From the IMG/VR virus record IMGVR_UViG_3300025286_000116, positions 1 to 26,394 of that record: DNA of 26,394 nt. One strand, written 5' to 3'. This DNA is from a virus. A program made the translations under genes and the position numbers. The notes under the pieces were generated by a model. It saw nothing but the letters and a program-made list of their open reading frames with translations. It was not told where the DNA came from and searched no databases. Shown in pieces: positions 1 through 8,453 of this stretch (the first letter of the stretch is position 1; every line of letters starts with the position of its first letter).

Positions 1-3000
1 GTTTCCTCGCAATACGATTCAGGGGAAGGCGCATGACTAACAGATTGTGGTTCTCCTCTTGTGCTTTTTTGAAACCCTCAAGGTCACCTTCCATCTCATA
101 GCGTTTTAATAACGCCTGTGCGCCGGTTGACTTTTCGAGCATTTCGTAGAAGACGCTCTGTTGGTCACGGTCTAGCTGGTCACCCGGTGACCCCTTGAAT
201 CGCCTGCGAATAGGGTCGATTACTTCCTCTGCGGCAACGGTAAGGGCTTCCTGTGGTGATAACTCTCCGGTCGCCGCTTGTACAGTCGCGCCTGCGGCTC
301 CCGTAAGCATCTCACCGGGACCGGGGAAGGCACTCTGTATCCCTGACTCTATTCGCATCGGAGACCAATCTATGCCAACCTTTTTCAGTGCGGCAGCAGT
401 GGCGATGGCAGCGGGATTGGTCTCTCCAGGTAGATATTGCTCTGATGGGGAGAGCGACTCCATGCGTCTCGGCACCATAGGAATATCACTGAACATCTGC
501 CGATTTTGCATCTGCTCTATAGGTATCTTGAGTATGGGATTGAGCGAGGCGGCGATCCCACGGGCAACTTCACGAAGAATAGGTTTGTCTGTCCGAATGT
601 TAAAACTCCCCGGTAGGAACTGTGAGGCAACATCGACAGCAATTTGACCAGCACCACGACGTCCGCGTTGTGGACCTGCCTCGGTCACCTCACGGTCAGC
701 ATTCCGAATCAAGGAGGCGACCGGGTTGAAGATCGGACGGGCCGCATGGCCCTTTGACATTTTTAGAATCCGGTAGCGCTCGACACCATCAATCGTTTCG
801 GTAAATGGGATGACAAAAGAGAAGTAATTCTCTTCATCCGAATCTGTAATGCGGTCCATCGAGGGTGTGCCATCGCTGTCTACGTAGGCACGGTTCATTT
901 GATTCCGAAGGAGTTCAGTGCCCAAGACCCCGGCCATTAAATACCCGACTCGTTTTCGTTGTCCTTTCTCGGTCAGTCGTCCAAACCCACGGACATTTCG
1001 CATGATGCCCTGCATTTGTGCGTTGAAGAACAAGATTAGCGCATTGTATTGCCGTGATTGAGAACCACGAACAGCGAAGTCAGGAGACCCACCGTATCGT
1101 CGAATTTCTAGCGCAACCTTCCGGCGTGCTTCATCTGATAACTTGCGACCGACTCGTCCACCAGAGGTCCCGGTCATCATGTTCCACGCAGCGAGTTTGG
1201 TATTTTCTTCAAGGACGTTGCTGAATTTCTCAATCGTGCCGAAGAGCTTTCGATCAAGGGTGTTCTTGACTTTGCCCCATGAATTGAGCGCGGCACTCTC
1301 AAGCTCATCAATCTTGAGGAACCCACGAGGGTTAATCTCAATGGCCTGTGTGGACCCACCAGCCCCGGCTTGGAGAAAGGCATCCCGTCCTCTGACCGCT
1401 GTGCGTGGGTCACGGAAGGCACGTTTTAACTGTTGGGGAAGGAGGGAAAACCACTCGCTGGTGAATTTCCAGAAGTTGCCATTGTCCTTTCCCAAGACCC
1501 GTCCGAGTATCGCCATATCCACCCAGTCACGCGCGACGTTTGTAACGGAGAATCCCAGGTTTGCCGAGGTTGCCATCCGGCGTGTGATGCCCCCAAAGAA
1601 GGCCAGTGCGCCTTCGCCAACCATACTAGCCATTTGTGGGTGCATCAGACTGATGGCATTGGTCACATATGCAGGAGCGGCGACATTGACCTCAATACCA
1701 TTATCAAAGACAGAAAAGGTACTCCAGCCACCAACATCACCAAATTGCGTGTCTAGTTCTTCTTTGGTCTTGGCGACAAAGTTCCTTCCGGTGACGGGAA
1801 GGTCCTCACCCGCTTCACGGAGAATCGGAAAGGCGTCTGCCATCTCTGCGCTCGTGCCGTGATACCGCAAGAAGGCCCGACCTGCCTCATTCCGTCCTGC
1901 CTCTTCAAGTGCGCTATGTCGATAGGCGAGCGAGGCTTCACGCGGATTCCGCATCGCCTTTTCCGACCCCTTGAATTTTTTGAGCGGACCAAGACTTTGA
2001 TTTGCTTTTTGTGCTGACTTGGTGAGAATACCCTGTTCTGTTGCATCCAAGAAGCGAAGGAGTGGGGTATATCCACCTTCGCGTTTGGCGAGCTTGGCGT
2101 AAAATTCAGGAGTGATTCGACCGGAATCCCTGAGAATATCAAGAGTCTCTCGGTTGAAGTCGTAGATTTCCTGTGCGCGTAGTTTTACCTGCGCCCACTT
2201 CTCCGGTGACATACTGGATTGAAGGGCTACTCGCTCAGCCACGACCCGTTCGGCATTGAAGCCTTGAGGGAAGACCCCATCCATAGCTGTTGTATCAAGT
2301 TTCCCCTTTGCGAAGTTGGCTAGTTGTCGTTCATTGAGGATGCCAACGTGGTGATCCATACTATCAAGCACAATAAGTCTGTTCACATCTGTTTCAATAC
2401 CCCTAAATGCGGGGTTGAGCCCATCCTCCTTCACATTTCGCAGATGCCGTTCTATCGTTTCCGTCGCACGCTGTTGCTTGGAGTAGATACCGCCGATTTC
2501 GAGGTCCATGTCGTCCGCAGCCGACATCGACCCCGGTTGACGTCTCGCTTCAGGGAATCGCTTTTCAATCTCCTTGATGTAGTTACGGACAGGGAGCTTA
2601 TAGTCCTGAATCTTCCCCATGACACGTTCATACAGTGACCGTCGAGTGGGGTCACTCAGATTCATCGCTTCGTCTGATTGGGCAATGAGTCGGTCAACTC
2701 GGCCCAAGGGCTCAACGGGACTTTCTACAATGTCATCAATAATCTTCTGGGCTTGACGCCCTTCTGCTGTCTGCCCTCGCAATTTTGGCGGTCCTGTCGT
2801 CGTCGGACCTGTGGGTTTGATAATCGGGGCTTGTCCAGCAGGACCGCCACCACCCCCACCCGTCGTTTGTCGGATGCGTTCATCGATGGTGGCCGCAGTA
2901 CGTTGTGGCATGTCAGGGGTGGGAGTGAGTTCATCGACAGCCTTTGCGACCTGTGGCGCACCACCAGCACGCAGGAATCGATTCATGAGTGCCTGTGTGC

Positions 3001-3661
3001 CTACGCCGAGGACCGCACCGCCGGTTCCACCGATGGCGATATTCTTTGCCGTTCGGATGGGGTCTTCCCACGGGGCAGGACCACCAGAGGCCCAATCTAA
3101 CCCAACAGTTCCTGCGGCTCCGTGTCCCGCTGCTTGGAGCCCTGCCATTGCCAGTTTGCCGGTTTTGGCAAATGGAACCCCACCCAGTACACCGTGTGCG
3201 ATTGTCTCAGACGGGTTCCACTCATCACGCCCCTCAACCTTCTGAGCGAGCCAATCACCAATCCCTGACATCGCTGCGCCACCAAGCATCGCGCCACCAA
3301 CGGTGCCACCGGGTCCAAGGGCTGAGCCAAGAACCCCACCGACACCATACCCAACAATACCTGGAATTGTACGGAGTCCCAGGGCTGGAAGCGAGAACTC
3401 TGGTGTCTCTTCGGCATCTGTCTTTGGTATGGGTTCAGGTTCGGTCGTTGGGATGCCAGATGGTATCGGTGTGAGTTGAGGCGCACGGGCACGCGCACTC
3501 GCCAATGTGCTCATGGGGAGTGGTGTGTCGTAAATCTTCTGGTGCTGTTCTGGATGAGATTCAAGGAAGCGGTCGACTACAGTCTGGTCAGCGAGCCCCT
3601 GTAGATGGGCGTTCGCCCCACGAATCTTGTCAGCCGCTTCCTTGATGGAGTACTGTGCCAT
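1..3661 (-). CDS. Giant internal virion / polyvalent-type protein, LPD38-like, C-terminus beyond left edge
   Basis: Reading the minus strand from ATG at 3661 gives 1,220 codons without a stop up to base 1, so the gene is partial at its 3' end. A one-base gap separates it from the 38-aa gene upstream (TAG-T-ATG). Residues about 95-135 form a Gly/Ala-rich hydrophobic stretch (VGYGVGGVLGSALGPGG), followed by a Pro/Gly linker near 270 containing a run of six Gly. The middle is helical and charged. Residues 706-713 read VTNVARDW and residues 878-885 read FFNAQMQG. From memory these two signatures resemble the LPD38 family of large phage polyvalent proteins, which also occur in very large virion proteins of podoviruses. 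Its position after three other internal-type proteins suggests a T7 gp16-like ejected protein, which is inference. No transglycosylase motif is visible in the part seen. The reading frame is certain; the family assignment is moderate. Confidence 0.85.
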   Translation of the reverse strand, partial: MAQYSIKEAADKIRGANAHLQGLADQTVVDRFLESHPEQHQKIYDTPLPMSTLASARARAPQLTPIPSGIPTTEPEPIPKTDAEETPEFSLPALGLRTIPGIVGYGVGGVLGSALGPGGTVGGAMLGGAAMSGIGDWLAQKVEGRDEWNPSETIAHGVLGGVPFAKTGKLAMAGLQAAGHGAAGTVGLDWASGGPAPWEDPIRTAKNIAIGGTGGAVLGVGTQALMNRFLRAGGAPQVAKAVDELTPTPDMPQRTAATIDERIRQTTGGGGGGPAGQAPIIKPTGPTTTGPPKLRGQTAEGRQAQKIIDDIVESPVEPLGRVDRLIAQSDEAMNLSDPTRRSLYERVMGKIQDYKLPVRNYIKEIEKRFPEARRQPGSMSAADDMDLEIGGIYSKQQRATETIERHLRNVKEDGLNPAFRGIETDVNRLIVLDSMDHHVGILNERQLANFAKGKLDTTAMDGVFPQGFNAERVVAERVALQSSMSPEKWAQVKLRAQEIYDFNRETLDILRDSGRITPEFYAKLAKREGGYTPLLRFLDATEQGILTKSAQKANQSLGPLKKFKGSEKAMRNPREASLAYRHSALEEAGRNEAGRAFLRYHGTSAEMADAFPILREAGEDLPVTGRNFVAKTKEELDTQFGDVGGWSTFSVFDNGIEVNVAAPAYVTNAISLMHPQMASMVGEGALAFFGGITRRMATSANLGFSVTNVARDWVDMAILGRVLGKDNGNFWKFTSEWFSLLPQQLKRAFRDPRTAVRGRDAFLQAGAGGSTQAIEINPRGFLKIDELESAALNSWGKVKNTLDRKLFGTIEKFSNVLEENTKLAAWNMMTGTSGGRVGRKLSDEARRKVALEIRRYGGSPDFAVRGSQSRQYNALILFFNAQMQGIMRNVRGFGRLTEKGQRKRVGYLMAGVLGTELLRNQMNRAYVDSDGTPSMDRITDSDEENYFSFVIPFTETIDGVERYRILKMSKGHAARPIFNPVASLIRNADREVTEAGPQRGRRGAGQIAVDVASQFLPGSFNIRTDKPILREVARGIAASLNPILKIPIEQMQNRQMFSDIPMVPRRMESLSPSEQYLPGETNPAAIATAAALKKVGIDWSPMRIESGIQSAFPGPGEMLTGAAGATVQAATGELSPQEALTVAAEEVIDPIRRRFKGSPGDQLDRDQQSVFYEMLEKSTGAQALLKRYEMEGDLEGFKKAQEENHNLLVMRLPLNRIARK

Positions 3662-3662
3662 A

Positions 3663-3779
3663 CTAATAGCCACTTCTGCGGTATGTGAGTTTTCCGCCCG
3701 TGCGCTTTGCTGCTTTCTTTGCGCCAGCGACGGTCTTATACTTCGTGGGGCGCTTCCCCGGACGTTTCAATGTCGGCAT
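3663..3779 (-). CDS. 38-aa highly basic small protein
   Basis: This short gene lies between the 259-aa internal protein and the giant virion protein. The ATG at 3779 follows a near-perfect Shine-Dalgarno (AAAGGAGG) at 8-base spacing, the best in this part of the operon, and the stop TAG sits one base before the next ATG. The product starts MPTLKRPGKRPTKYKT and ends LTYRRSGY. It has 13 Lys/Arg in 38 residues and no acidic residue, so it should bind nucleic acid. A small basic protein inside an internal-protein cluster could coat DNA, help packaging or travel with ejected proteins; this is inference only. I recognise no family. Evidence for translation is the ribosome site, the tight fit between neighbours and the strongly biased composition. 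Confidence 0.75.
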   Translation of the reverse strand: MPTLKRPGKRPTKYKTVAGAKKAAKRTGGKLTYRRSGY

Positions 3780-3797
3780 TCCTCGAACCTCCTTTCC

Positions 3798-4577
3798 TTA
3801 GAATGGATTGTTGACGGTAGGTGTCAAATACGATCTAGTAACTTCATTTGCTTGAGCTTGAAGCTCGTTTGCATTGTCAAAGAGAACCTGAAGTTGCTGT
3901 TGTATCTCGATAGGGAGATTAGATATGTTGACAATCGTCTTGTTTCCAAATGGGTCTGTTTGCATCCGATTCTCCGCATAGAACTTACTGTATGCACCCC
4001 ACGCATTCTTTGCTGCGTTCTGTGCCACGGTCGCTCTCGATTGAGCACCTGTTTCTACGTCTTTTCCGATAGCTCGCGTTGCGGCATCTTGTTGTAGCTG
4101 AAGATTTCGGATTTGATACGGAGTCATTTCCTCATACTCGCGTTGCCTCGCCTCGCGGTCTAGTGCTGCTTCACCGGATCGCCATCCTTGTCGCAGTTGC
4201 TCTATTCGATGTGCTTCAGATTCAGGAACGGAATATATCCCTTCTGTGGCTGGAGCGATTGGTGGACTAAATTGAAGCCAGGGCTTGATCCCTGGAATGT
4301 CAGGAAGTGCTCCGGCAGAAATATCCCTTCCACGGTATTGAGTAAGAAAGTCCTGTACATCTTGTCGTTCAGCTTCACCCTGTCGATATGCTTCTGTGGC
4401 TCCAGTCGCGCGTATCTGTTCATCTAAGGCATCTTGTTGTAGCTGTCGTCCAGCCTCCCATTGGCTTGTTTCGCGGGCAACATCTTCCTGACGTATCCGC
4501 TCATCCCGGCTTTGCCGCCCAAGATTCGCAATCAGGTTCCCGATAGCCGTTACGCCAGTGCTTGCTCGAAATGCCAT
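3798..4577 (-). CDS. Internal virion-type protein, 259 aa, helical and Gln-rich
   Basis: The protein begins MAFRASTGVTAIGNLIANLG and is then almost entirely charged helix with many Gln, Arg and Glu (for example QWEAGRQLQQDALDEQIRA). There is a short Pro-rich break near residues 90-115 and a C-terminal Gln/Asn-rich helix (IEIQQQLQVLFDNANELQAQ). No enzyme motif or membrane segment is visible. The start lies 6 bases after the stop of the 415-aa gene, with a modest AGG-type ribosome site. The composition and the position in a run of Gln/Ala-rich proteins before a giant virion protein match the internal or ejection proteins of podoviruses (the slot of T7 gp14-gp16 or P22 gp7/gp16/gp20). This is assignment by context, not by homology. 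Confidence 0.7.
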   Translation of the reverse strand: MAFRASTGVTAIGNLIANLGRQSRDERIRQEDVARETSQWEAGRQLQQDALDEQIRATGATEAYRQGEAERQDVQDFLTQYRGRDISAGALPDIPGIKPWLQFSPPIAPATEGIYSVPESEAHRIEQLRQGWRSGEAALDREARQREYEEMTPYQIRNLQLQQDAATRAIGKDVETGAQSRATVAQNAAKNAWGAYSKFYAENRMQTDPFGNKTIVNISNLPIEIQQQLQVLFDNANELQAQANEVTRSYLTPTVNNPF

Positions 4578-4583
4578 AATGTC

Positions 4584-5831
4584 CTACCTGCCCCAGGCTC
4601 TCAATATTTCTGCTGGAGACCGTCGACCCCAGAAGTTAGATCGCATTTGTGCTGCTATTTCCGACCTCGCTGTGTCTGACATGGGAGTTTCCGGCTGCGG
4701 TAATTCACCAATGGGCTTATCACGACGGCGAGAGAATCCACCTGTACCGGTTCGTTGGCCTATTCTCCAGCCCGGTTCTGTACCCGGAACATAGTCTTGC
4801 TGTCTAGGAACCGGGGTCACAGCAGTTGAATAGAAGTCACTCGTGCTGGTTGGACCCACTACTCCAGTGTTTGGATTAGGAGGTAGTGTCTGCGTCAGCC
4901 CACCTAAGTTTGGTATGTCATAACTTGGACCGACATGCCCGCCTCTGGAAGACAGAGGTGGTGGTGCAGGTCCTCTTGACCATCCGCCGTGAATCCCACC
5001 TGGGACGACGTACGACCGATGCGCGAAGGGATCTCGTGGGATGTTCGGCATTCTTGGAGCCCCACCAAGGAACGCCTGCATCATCCCCGCTCCTCGTGAT
5101 GGGTCCATAGCAACTGGTCCTGCCATGCCTGCTGACATCGGTGCAGATGCAGCAGAGGGAAGCTGGTTCATCCCGGCTTGGCCTCGGAGGTAGCCTCCAA
5201 GAAGTCCACCACCGGCTCCAAGCGCACCGCCCTTGGCGGCTCCTCTCCAGCCACCGCCGCCGAGTGCGCCACCGGCTGCGCCCATTCCTGCGCCGAGCGC
5301 AGCTTGAAGGGGCAGGGACAATCCGCCGGTCGCCATTGGCAGGGCGACTGACCCAATGCCTAGACCAATCTTTCCAAGCTTGCTCCAGAAACCACCGCCT
5401 TGCTTGCGGTCGTCCTCTCCGGGCATTCCACCGCGCAACCCGGCGCGCTCGGCTTCCCACCGTGCGCGTTCGGCTGCAAGATTCTCCGGGGAGAGGGCTG
5501 AGACGTCAAACCCACCTTCGGGTGTGAGAATCCCGCCTGCTGCCCTGAGACCCTGTCCCTCACCCGTAATCTGGAAGGGACTATAGCCCTGCGCGAATTG
5601 TCGTGCCATATTCGCTTGATGCAGGCCCATTGCCGGGGAATAGGGACTTGTCTGAAGTCCTTGGAAGGCGGCGAGTTGCCGGACATAGCGGTCACGGGCA
5701 AGGGCATCTTCACGGTCCTCTCCCGCACCAAACGCACTGCCGAGTGCGCCGATTCCGCCACCAACGATTTCTGCTTGTGTCTCACCTGGGAAGCGATTCC
5801 AGAGTGATCCGAGTCTGTCCCTGATTGCCAT
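4584..5831 (-). CDS. Glycine-zipper internal virion protein, 415 aa (putative ejection protein)
   Basis: The N-terminus (MAIRDRLGSLWNRFPGETQA) is amphipathic and is followed by a Gly/Ala segment. Residues about 150-215 form a long, strongly Gly/Ala-rich hydrophobic block (LGIGSVALPMATGGLSLPLQ, then GAGMGAAGGALGGGGWRGAA), typical of membrane-inserting glycine-zipper stretches. The second half is Pro/Gly/Ser-rich and probably disordered, ending in a short basic helix (EILRAWGR). The gene lies between two other internal-type proteins, with a 41-base gap upstream and 6 bases downstream. Proteins of this kind in podoviruses are ejected and help build the channel across the cell envelope; that role is inferred here. 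The block could instead be a structural assembly surface. Confidence 0.7.
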   Translation of the reverse strand: MAIRDRLGSLWNRFPGETQAEIVGGGIGALGSAFGAGEDREDALARDRYVRQLAAFQGLQTSPYSPAMGLHQANMARQFAQGYSPFQITGEGQGLRAAGGILTPEGGFDVSALSPENLAAERARWEAERAGLRGGMPGEDDRKQGGGFWSKLGKIGLGIGSVALPMATGGLSLPLQAALGAGMGAAGGALGGGGWRGAAKGGALGAGGGLLGGYLRGQAGMNQLPSAASAPMSAGMAGPVAMDPSRGAGMMQAFLGGAPRMPNIPRDPFAHRSYVVPGGIHGGWSRGPAPPPLSSRGGHVGPSYDIPNLGGLTQTLPPNPNTGVVGPTSTSDFYSTAVTPVPRQQDYVPGTEPGWRIGQRTGTGGFSRRRDKPIGELPQPETPMSDTARSEIAAQMRSNFWGRRSPAEILRAWGR

Positions 5832-5872
5832 TTGCCTATGTCCTTTGTGTACGAGAGCAGGATTAGATACCG

Positions 5873-7702
5873 TTACTGCAGCATACGAAGGTATGCTTGA
5901 TTGAGACCTTGTTCTCCGAGGACTCTATCGAGCGCGAGACGTTCGCGTTGGAGTGCTAAGCGGTCGGTGCCGAGATACCGCTGTAGGGCGAGGTTTTCGT
6001 CGAACTGACGACCACGCTCAGTGAGTCCTTGACGGTCGAGCCACTGAGACATGCGCGATACATCAAGGCCACCCCGTCCAAGGAGGTCAGCGAGTGCGCT
6101 CTGTGCGCTCGCTTGACGGAACTGCTCACCCTGCTGGTAGAGTTGCTGTTGTTGCAGGAAGCGGTCAATCAGGTCACTCTCGGCGGCTTGTCGACTTTGG
6201 AATTCTAACTGTTGCTGCTGCGCCTGTAGCTCTTCGCGCGTTAGGCCAAACTTCGCGGCCTGTTGGCCTTCCTGTGCTTGGAGTTCTTCTCGCGTTAGTC
6301 CAAGTTGTGCAGCACGCTGTTGGCTGGTTGCAGCTTCCTGTCGAGATGTCTCTCGTAACTCTTCACCCGTGAGTCCTGTGCGGAAGAGTTCTGCTGCACG
6401 TCCGGCCTGTCCTGTGAGGAACTGATTTGCGGCATCCATCGCCGCCAGTTCATCTGCACGGTTGGTCTGTGCTTGCTGGATGCTCAGGTCACGCGACTGG
6501 CGGAGGAGAGCATCAGCGGTATCTTGACGAATACCCTGCTCACGGGCGAGATGTCGACCACCCCCGAATGTGCCACGACCAGCAGCCCCGGCTGCTGATT
6601 CCTGAAGCATCGCTTCCTGTTGTGCGAGTGCTTGCTCTTTTTGCTGCTCTCGCATCTGGCTGACGACCTGGTCGGACATCACCCGGTTCCCCATGACGTC
6701 TCCTAGCAATCCACGTACTTGTCCTTCCACGATTTGCTGGTCAGGGGAGAGGAACTGTGTAATATCCCCTTCGCGGTAGCGATAATCAGGGATGGCGTCT
6801 TGAGAATACTGGTACGGGTTGTAGGTTTGGGAGTACTGGTATGGGTCATAGGTGGGGAGCCGGTCCATCGAGATTTCTCCCGGTGTGTACTCTGGTGTGT
6901 AAATCGTTGAAGGACCACTCCACTGTTCCCACGGAGGCATCTCAGCAATAGTGGACTGAGAGACCTGTGGTCCTGATGGTCCGGGTCCGGGTCCGGGTCC
7001 TCCACCAGGTCCAGGCGGGGGGGGATCTTTCACACAAATACTGTTGCCGTTCGGGTCCTGCTCTGAGTGATATCCATCGGGACAAGGAGGTGGTGGTGTC
7101 GTTGTTGGTTCGAGATTCCTTGGGGGTGAGTGAAGAAACTTCAGCATTTCCGAGTACTGGTATGGGTCGTCGATTCCTTTGCCACCCCCCTCGCCAATGC
7201 GTGGATCGAGGCTCTGGAACCAAGCATCACCTGGACCTTTGAACCGAGGGTCGATGTGTCCCATTCCTTCTTGGAAGTCACCCACCCCGGCCTGTGCGTT
7301 TGCGACACGCTGTTCTTCAGCAAGTCGCTGTCGCTCTTCAGGCGTGCGTGATTGATACAGAGCTTGCCAGCGGTTCCACCCTTGATATGGTGAACCTGCG
7401 GTAAGTGGCGTTGGTGGCTCCGGGCCACCCTGTTCACCAACGGTCTGGACTTGCTGCGTTGCCGATGTCTGCGGAGGCAGCTGACCGAAACCAGCGTGTG
7501 GTTCGCTTCTTCTAGGTTTCGGGGCTGGAGGCAATGCACCAGTCTGTGTACCACTCTGTGGGCGACCTCCTCCTGAAGACTGTTGTGTCATCCCACCAAT
7601 CGGTGTTTGTCGCGGACCAGGACTAGGCCGCTGGAGGTAGGGCGTCGTTTGGTCGTAGCCCTTGGGTTTTCCGTACTGATCAATAATGTTGGCAGTAGGC
7701 AT
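5873..7702 (-). CDS. Gln/Pro-rich internal virion protein with short repeats, 609 aa
   Basis: The N-terminal third is Pro/Gly/Gln-rich and looks disordered, with a Pro-Gly run near residues 225-245 (PPPPGPGGGPGPGPGPSGP). Next come Tyr-rich repeats of the form PYQYS (one near residue 180, two near 285-300). The C-terminal half is Gln/Ala/Arg-rich helix with three GLTxEEL units at about residues 442-495, the last two 18 residues apart. One Cys pair (CPDGYHSEQ...SICV) sits near residues 207-223. There is no catalytic motif and no membrane helix. It directly follows the endolysin, with 3 bases between stop and ATG. Composition and place in the internal-protein cluster suggest an internal or ejection protein. 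The role is inferred, but the open frame is secure. Confidence 0.75.
   Translation of the reverse strand: MPTANIIDQYGKPKGYDQTTPYLQRPSPGPRQTPIGGMTQQSSGGGRPQSGTQTGALPPAPKPRRSEPHAGFGQLPPQTSATQQVQTVGEQGGPEPPTPLTAGSPYQGWNRWQALYQSRTPEERQRLAEEQRVANAQAGVGDFQEGMGHIDPRFKGPGDAWFQSLDPRIGEGGGKGIDDPYQYSEMLKFLHSPPRNLEPTTTPPPPCPDGYHSEQDPNGNSICVKDPPPPGPGGGPGPGPGPSGPQVSQSTIAEMPPWEQWSGPSTIYTPEYTPGEISMDRLPTYDPYQYSQTYNPYQYSQDAIPDYRYREGDITQFLSPDQQIVEGQVRGLLGDVMGNRVMSDQVVSQMREQQKEQALAQQEAMLQESAAGAAGRGTFGGGRHLAREQGIRQDTADALLRQSRDLSIQQAQTNRADELAAMDAANQFLTGQAGRAAELFRTGLTGEELRETSRQEAATSQQRAAQLGLTREELQAQEGQQAAKFGLTREELQAQQQQLEFQSRQAAESDLIDRFLQQQQLYQQGEQFRQASAQSALADLLGRGGLDVSRMSQWLDRQGLTERGRQFDENLALQRYLGTDRLALQRERLALDRVLGEQGLNQAYLRMLQ
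6228..6378 (-). repeat. GLTxEEL repeat units within the 609-aa virion gene
   Basis: Three short units encode GLTGEEL, GLTREEL and GLTREEL in one frame. The last two lie 54 bases (18 codons) apart and share the following LQAQ. The DNA is also similar between the last two units, so this looks like a recent in-frame duplication inside a coiled-coil region. Confidence 0.7.
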
Positions 7703-7705
7703 CAG

Positions 7706-8200
7706 TTACACCAGGAATGAGAGAATGCGCGCGTGCCACCCGTACAGCCACTTGAGGTCAGTCGGGCGCTTTTGCACGATGCGGTCGATGTTTAAGATAC
7801 GACGAGCGACGAGGTCATTATTGACCACACGAGCCCCTTCGAGTGACGTCGTGCGGGCAGTCAATGCTGCGAGCGTTTTGGGACCAATAATGCCATCGTC
7901 GGTCACGTTCAGAATGCGTTGGAGCGTCTGGGCTGCACACAGTGGCCCACTATGGACACCGTAATCAGCAACGGTATTAAAGAGAAACGGTGGTTGAATG
8001 CGGTGAAAGTTCGGTTGAATAATGTATTGGTTCAGGTAAATGTCTTCGGCCACCGTGCGTGTAGGAGGACCCTTGGCCCATACATCAGGGTGGGCGCGTT
8101 CTGAAATCCCAAACTTCGTACGACCTCCGGCGTCGTCCGGGTCGTTCGTATCCTTTGACCCTTCTCGCAGGATGAGGTCATTGAGAAATTGATCAAGCAC
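7706..8200 (-). CDS. Endolysin, GH108-type N-acetylmuramidase with peptidoglycan-binding domain
   Basis: The 164-aa protein cuts the glycan backbone of peptidoglycan at lysis. Near the N-terminus it has LREG (Glu13, the likely catalytic acid) followed by DDAGGRTKFGIS (residues 22-33), the conserved E-x-G ... D-x-GG-x-T-x-x-GI signature of glycosyl hydrolase family 108. The C-terminal part (ADYGVHSGPLCAAQTLQRIL, then DGIIGPKTLAAL and a final GWHARI) matches the PG_binding_3 domain that accompanies it in Gram-negative phages. Length is within the usual range of about 160-180 residues. There is no signal peptide, so release should need a holin; the membrane protein gene directly upstream overlaps it by 8 bases and is the natural partner. 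The call is firm from the motifs. Confidence 0.88.
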   Translation of the reverse strand: MLDQFLNDLILREGSKDTNDPDDAGGRTKFGISERAHPDVWAKGPPTRTVAEDIYLNQYIIQPNFHRIQPPFLFNTVADYGVHSGPLCAAQTLQRILNVTDDGIIGPKTLAALTARTTSLEGARVVNNDLVARRILNIDRIVQKRPTDLKWLYGWHARILSFLV

Positions 8201-8453
8201 GCGGAGCCGGAGGGGGTGGCTGTTCTCCAGTCTGGTGTTGGATGAACCACCGGATATAGTGCGTCAGTGCCTGCATTGCGCGTGTGTTGTCCTCAATCAG
8301 TTGGTTCGTGCGCGAGGTCCCGAATCCGTGGTCCTCGGGGTTATCATAAATTTCTTCCAACCGAACGAGGCGTGATGCCGTGCGCGAGACGGTCCAACTG
8401 AGCCAGATGGCCCAAGACACGACCGGAATAGCGAAGGACAGAATCAGATCCAT
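8193..8453 (-). CDS. Small membrane protein next to endolysin (holin or spanin-like candidate), 86 aa
   Basis: I chose the ATG at 8453 because it forms a TAATG junction with the upstream stop; an in-frame ATG 30 bases earlier would overlap that gene. Residues 1-22 (MDLILSFAIPVVSWAIWLSW) are a membrane helix. After it come a basic charged stretch, a polar helix (residues about 45-75) and a Pro-rich tail (EQPPPPAPRA). The stop overlaps the start of the endolysin by 8 bases, so the two are co-translated. One N-terminal helix with a soluble tail fits either a pinholin-like/type III holin or an inner-membrane spanin. I cannot choose between them from the sequence, and no second overlapping lipoprotein frame (Rz1) is obvious. 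Confidence 0.75.
   Translation of the reverse strand: MDLILSFAIPVVSWAIWLSWTVSRTASRLVRLEEIYDNPEDHGFGTSRTNQLIEDNTRAMQALTHYIRWFIQHQTGEQPPPPAPRA

Noticed and set aside
1143-1862. Long plus-strand open frame (239 codons)
   Set aside because: It lies opposite the giant minus-strand gene, its product is Ser/Pro/Arg-rich with no known pattern, and it has no neighbouring plus-strand gene.
2811-3474. Overlapping plus-strand frames of 144 and 161 codons
   Set aside because: They are antisense reflections of the Gly/Pro-rich part of the giant gene and have unnatural composition.
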